DNA of 15,650 nucleotides from Proteobacteria bacterium UBA5122. Lineage in GTDB: Bacteria; Pseudomonadota; Gammaproteobacteria; Tenderiales; Tenderiaceae. Below the pieces are notes generated by a model. That model made no database searches and was not told the DNA's origin. It saw only the letters and a list, made by a program, of their open reading frames with translations. The stretch lies in contig DHYU01000013.1 of assembly GCA_002415485.1 (NCBI GenBank), positions 5,376 through 21,025 of the forward strand, written 5' to 3'. The number at the start of each line of letters is the position of its first letter. The first letter of the stretch is position 1. Shown here one piece after another: positions 13,453 to 15,650 of this stretch. The position numbers and the translations under genes were made by a program.

Positions 13453-14835
13453 ATGCTCATAAAAAACATGCGTACCACGGCTGTCGCCATCACACTATTC
13501 GGCAGCATCGTCACCGCGCCCGTCAGCGCCAACGAAGTCCACAGCCACACACTCACCAACGGCATGCAGATCTTTGTCAAACAGGATCACCGCGCCCCCG
13601 TCGCCGCATCCATGGTCTGGTACAAGATCGGCAGCGCCCATGAGCCCGAAGGCCTCACCGGCATCTCGCACGTACTCGAACACATGATGTTCAAGGGCAC
13701 CGACAAACTTGAACCCGGCGAATTCTCCAAGATCATCTCCGCCAATGGCGGCAGCCAAAACGCCTTCACCAGCCGCGACTACACCGCCTACTTCCAACGC
13801 CTCGAGGCGCAGCGCATCGAGATCAGCTTTGAGCTCGAGGCCGATCGCATGCGCAACATGAAGGTCATCGACGACGAATTTGCCAAAGAGATCCAGGTAG
13901 TCATGGAAGAGCGCCGCATGCGCACCGACGACAAACCAACCTCACTCACCTATGAACAATTCAGCGCTGCGGCCTTTACCACCAGCCCCTATCGCAGCCC
14001 GGTCATCGGCTGGATGCACGATCTGCAAAACATGACCGCCGACGACATCCGCGACTGGTACAAGATCTGGTACGCACCGAACAACGCGACGCTGGTCGTC
14101 GTCGGTGACGTCGAGCCGGACAACATCTTCAAACTGGCGGAGAAACACTTCGGCCCGCTGCAACCCAGCGACATCAAACCGATCAAACCCACCCCTGACA
14201 TCGAACAAAAAGGCGAACGCCGCATCGTCGTCAAGGCCCCCGCCGAGCTGCCCTACCTGATCATGGGTTACAAGGCACCGCGCATCGAACCGGATGACGC
14301 CAGCTGGGAGCCCTACGCGCTGTCGGTCCTGGCCGCGATCCTCGACGGTGACAACAGCTCCCGCTTCGCCAAACACCTGGTGCGTGAGCAACAGATCGCC
14401 ACCTCGGCCGGTGCCGGCTATGACGCCCACACGCTGCACCCTGGCCTATTCCTGTTTGACGGTCAACCGGCCCAGGGCCGCACTATCGAGGAGCTGGAAA
14501 AGGCCATCCGCGCTGAGATCGACAAGCTGAAGACCGAGCTGGCCAGCGATGACGAGCTGGCACGGGTCAAGGCCCAGGTTGTCGCCGGCAAGGTCTACGA
14601 AAAAGACTCTGTCTTCTATCAGGCCATGCAGATCGGCGCCCTCGAGACCATCGGCCTCGGCTGGGAGATCGGCGAGGTCTACGTCGACAAGATCCAACAG
14701 GTCACCGCCGAACAAGTACGCGACGTGGCGAAAAAATACCTGATCGACGACACCCTCACCGTCGCCGTGCTTGAACCGCAAAAGATCGACCGCGACCAAC
14801 AACCGCTGCGGCCCATCAGCGGCATGCGCCATTAA
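13453..14835 (+). CDS. Exported M16 family zinc peptidase (catalytic subunit)
   Basis: This 460-residue protein is a pitrilysin-family metallopeptidase. A signal peptide covers about residues 1-27 (hydrophobic TTAVAITLFGSIVTA, cleavage near VSA|NEV), so it should work in the periplasm. The inverted zinc motif is H73-V-L-E76-H77, and the distal glutamate, E152 or E153 in VVMEERR, lies about 76 residues on, as the family requires. A second non-catalytic half contains the R/Y region RTIEELEKAIRAEIDKL. The frame is open from 13384, but the ATG at 13453 is chosen because AGGA lies 8 nt upstream and it opens directly into the signal peptide. A homologous partner gene follows after 15 nt; the pair sits beside ftsYEX-rpoH as in Pseudomonas. 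Confidence 0.92.
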   Translation: MLIKNMRTTAVAITLFGSIVTAPVSANEVHSHTLTNGMQIFVKQDHRAPVAASMVWYKIGSAHEPEGLTGISHVLEHMMFKGTDKLEPGEFSKIISANGGSQNAFTSRDYTAYFQRLEAQRIEISFELEADRMRNMKVIDDEFAKEIQVVMEERRMRTDDKPTSLTYEQFSAAAFTTSPYRSPVIGWMHDLQNMTADDIRDWYKIWYAPNNATLVVVGDVEPDNIFKLAEKHFGPLQPSDIKPIKPTPDIEQKGERRIVVKAPAELPYLIMGYKAPRIEPDDASWEPYALSVLAAILDGDNSSRFAKHLVREQQIATSAGAGYDAHTLHPGLFLFDGQPAQGRTIEELEKAIRAEIDKLKTELASDDELARVKAQVVAGKVYEKDSVFYQAMQIGALETIGLGWEIGEVYVDKIQQVTAEQVRDVAKKYLIDDTLTVAVLEPQKIDRDQQPLRPISGMRH

Positions 14836-14850
14836 TCCGGGCTCACCAAC

Positions 14851-15650
14851 ATGAAAGATATCAGCATGATGAATCGATTCCGCAGCCTGCTCGGCCTCTG
14901 CCTGAGCGTTGTCCTGTTGGCGCCCATCGGCGCCAGCGCCACCCCCAACATCCAGACCTGGCACACCAGCAACGGCGCGCAGGTGGTGTTTGTCGAGGCG
15001 CCCGAACTGCCGATGGTCGACATCCGCCTCGTCTTCGACGCCGCCGCCAGCCGTGATGGCGAGCGACTCGGTGTCGCCACGATGACCGCCGGCATGCTCG
15101 ACGACGGCGCCGGCAAACTCAACAGCGACCAGATCGCCGAAGGTTTCGCCCGCGTCGGCGCCCAGTTTGGCGCCAGCGCCCATCGCGACATGGCCGTGGT
15201 CACGCTGCGCAGCCTGACGCAAGACGACATGCTGCAACCGGCGCTATCGCTGTTCACCACCGTGCTCAGCAAGCCGACCTTCCCCAAGGAGGATTTTGAG
15301 CGCGAGCGCAAACGCCGCCTAGTTGGCATCCAGGCAAAGAAACAATCCCCGGAGACCCTGGCCAGCGACGCCTTCTTTCACGCGCTGTACGGCGATCACG
15401 CCTATGCCAAGGAATCCTCGGGCACCGAAGACTCGATCAGCGCGCTGCAACGCAAACACCTGGTCGAGCACCACAAACGCTATTACGTCGCACGCAATGC
15501 CATCGTCGCCATCGTCGGTGCGCTGGATCGCAAACAGGCCGAGGCCATCAGCGAACAGATCATGAAACCGCTGCCCGCCGGTGACAAGGCCAAACCCTTG
15601 GCCAATGCCGCCGCACTGACCGAGGCCAACACCGTGCGCCTGAACTATCC
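14851..15650 (+). CDS. Exported M16 family peptidase-like protein (non-catalytic subunit), 3' truncated by the window
   Basis: The frame is open from the ATG at 14851 to the window end (266 codons). A signal peptide is evident (NRFRSLLGLCLSVVLLAPIGASA|TP, cleavage near residue 30). ATG codons at 14866 and 14869 are alternative starts; none has a strong ribosome-binding site. The fold signature follows the upstream peptidase (TWHTSNGAQVVFVEAPELPMVDIRLVFDAAASRDGERLGVATMTAGML), but the place of the HxxEH zinc motif reads VATMTAGM, so no zinc site remains. Later segments such as ARVGAQFGASAHRDMAVVTLRSL and HHKRYYVARNAIVAIVGALDRKQAEAI are typical M16. Such proteins act as partner subunits in heterodimeric bacterial M16 peptidases. 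The C-terminal half lies outside the window. Confidence 0.9.
   Translation, partial: MKDISMMNRFRSLLGLCLSVVLLAPIGASATPNIQTWHTSNGAQVVFVEAPELPMVDIRLVFDAAASRDGERLGVATMTAGMLDDGAGKLNSDQIAEGFARVGAQFGASAHRDMAVVTLRSLTQDDMLQPALSLFTTVLSKPTFPKEDFERERKRRLVGIQAKKQSPETLASDAFFHALYGDHAYAKESSGTEDSISALQRKHLVEHHKRYYVARNAIVAIVGALDRKQAEAISEQIMKPLPAGDKAKPLANAAALTEANTVRLNY

Noticed and set aside
1..15650. CRISPR arrays, tRNA genes, insertion sequences or phage genes
   Set aside because: No spaced direct repeats, cloverleaf sequences, transposase motifs or terminal inverted repeats were seen; all large stretches are accounted for by housekeeping genes.

Overview
The window looks like a chromosomal segment of a moderately GC-rich gammaproteobacterium. 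Two conserved gene neighbourhoods support this: a biotin operon next to comF, and the cluster M16 peptidase pair - ftsY - ftsE - ftsX - rpoH seen in Pseudomonas and relatives. No mobile element, tRNA, rRNA or CRISPR array is visible.

Layout. (1) Positions 1-2364, minus strand: comF, a YfaZ-type outer-membrane protein, a Gln-rich protein of unknown function, a HugZ-like FMN-binding split-barrel protein, and the first 13 codons of a probable Nudix hydrolase. (2) Positions 2448-7487, plus strand: bioB, a small helix-hairpin-helix protein, bioF, bioH, bioC, bioD and a small one-helix membrane protein, packed with overlaps or gaps of 1-20 nt. Together they cover the late biotin pathway: BioC and BioH start and release pimeloyl-ACP, then BioF, BioD and BioB act. 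BioA, the step between BioF and BioD, is absent here. A consensus sigma70 promoter overlapped by a BirA-like operator lies between comF and bioB. (3) Positions 7455-9314, minus strand: an EamA/DMT exporter, whose 3' end overlaps the small membrane protein tail to tail, and a single-domain voltage-gated cation channel. (4) Positions 9399-13297, minus strand: rpoH, ftsX, ftsE, ftsY. (5) Positions 13453-15650, plus strand: a catalytic M16 zinc peptidase and its non-catalytic partner, the latter cut by the window end.

Most notable points. A perfect CIRCE element (TTAGCACTC-N9-GAGTGCTAA) lies upstream of rpoH, suggesting that the HrcA repressor controls the heat-shock sigma factor. rpoH itself carries an in-frame TAG at codon 223, just before sigma region 4. 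The remaining 61 codons are intact, and the whole frame is 284 codons, the length of E. coli RpoH. BioB lacks the cysteine equivalent to E. coli Cys97, a ligand of the sulfur-donating cluster, and has two extra cysteines nearby. The cation channel has an unusually acidic selectivity filter (TFEDWTD). Everything else reads as ordinary housekeeping sequence.
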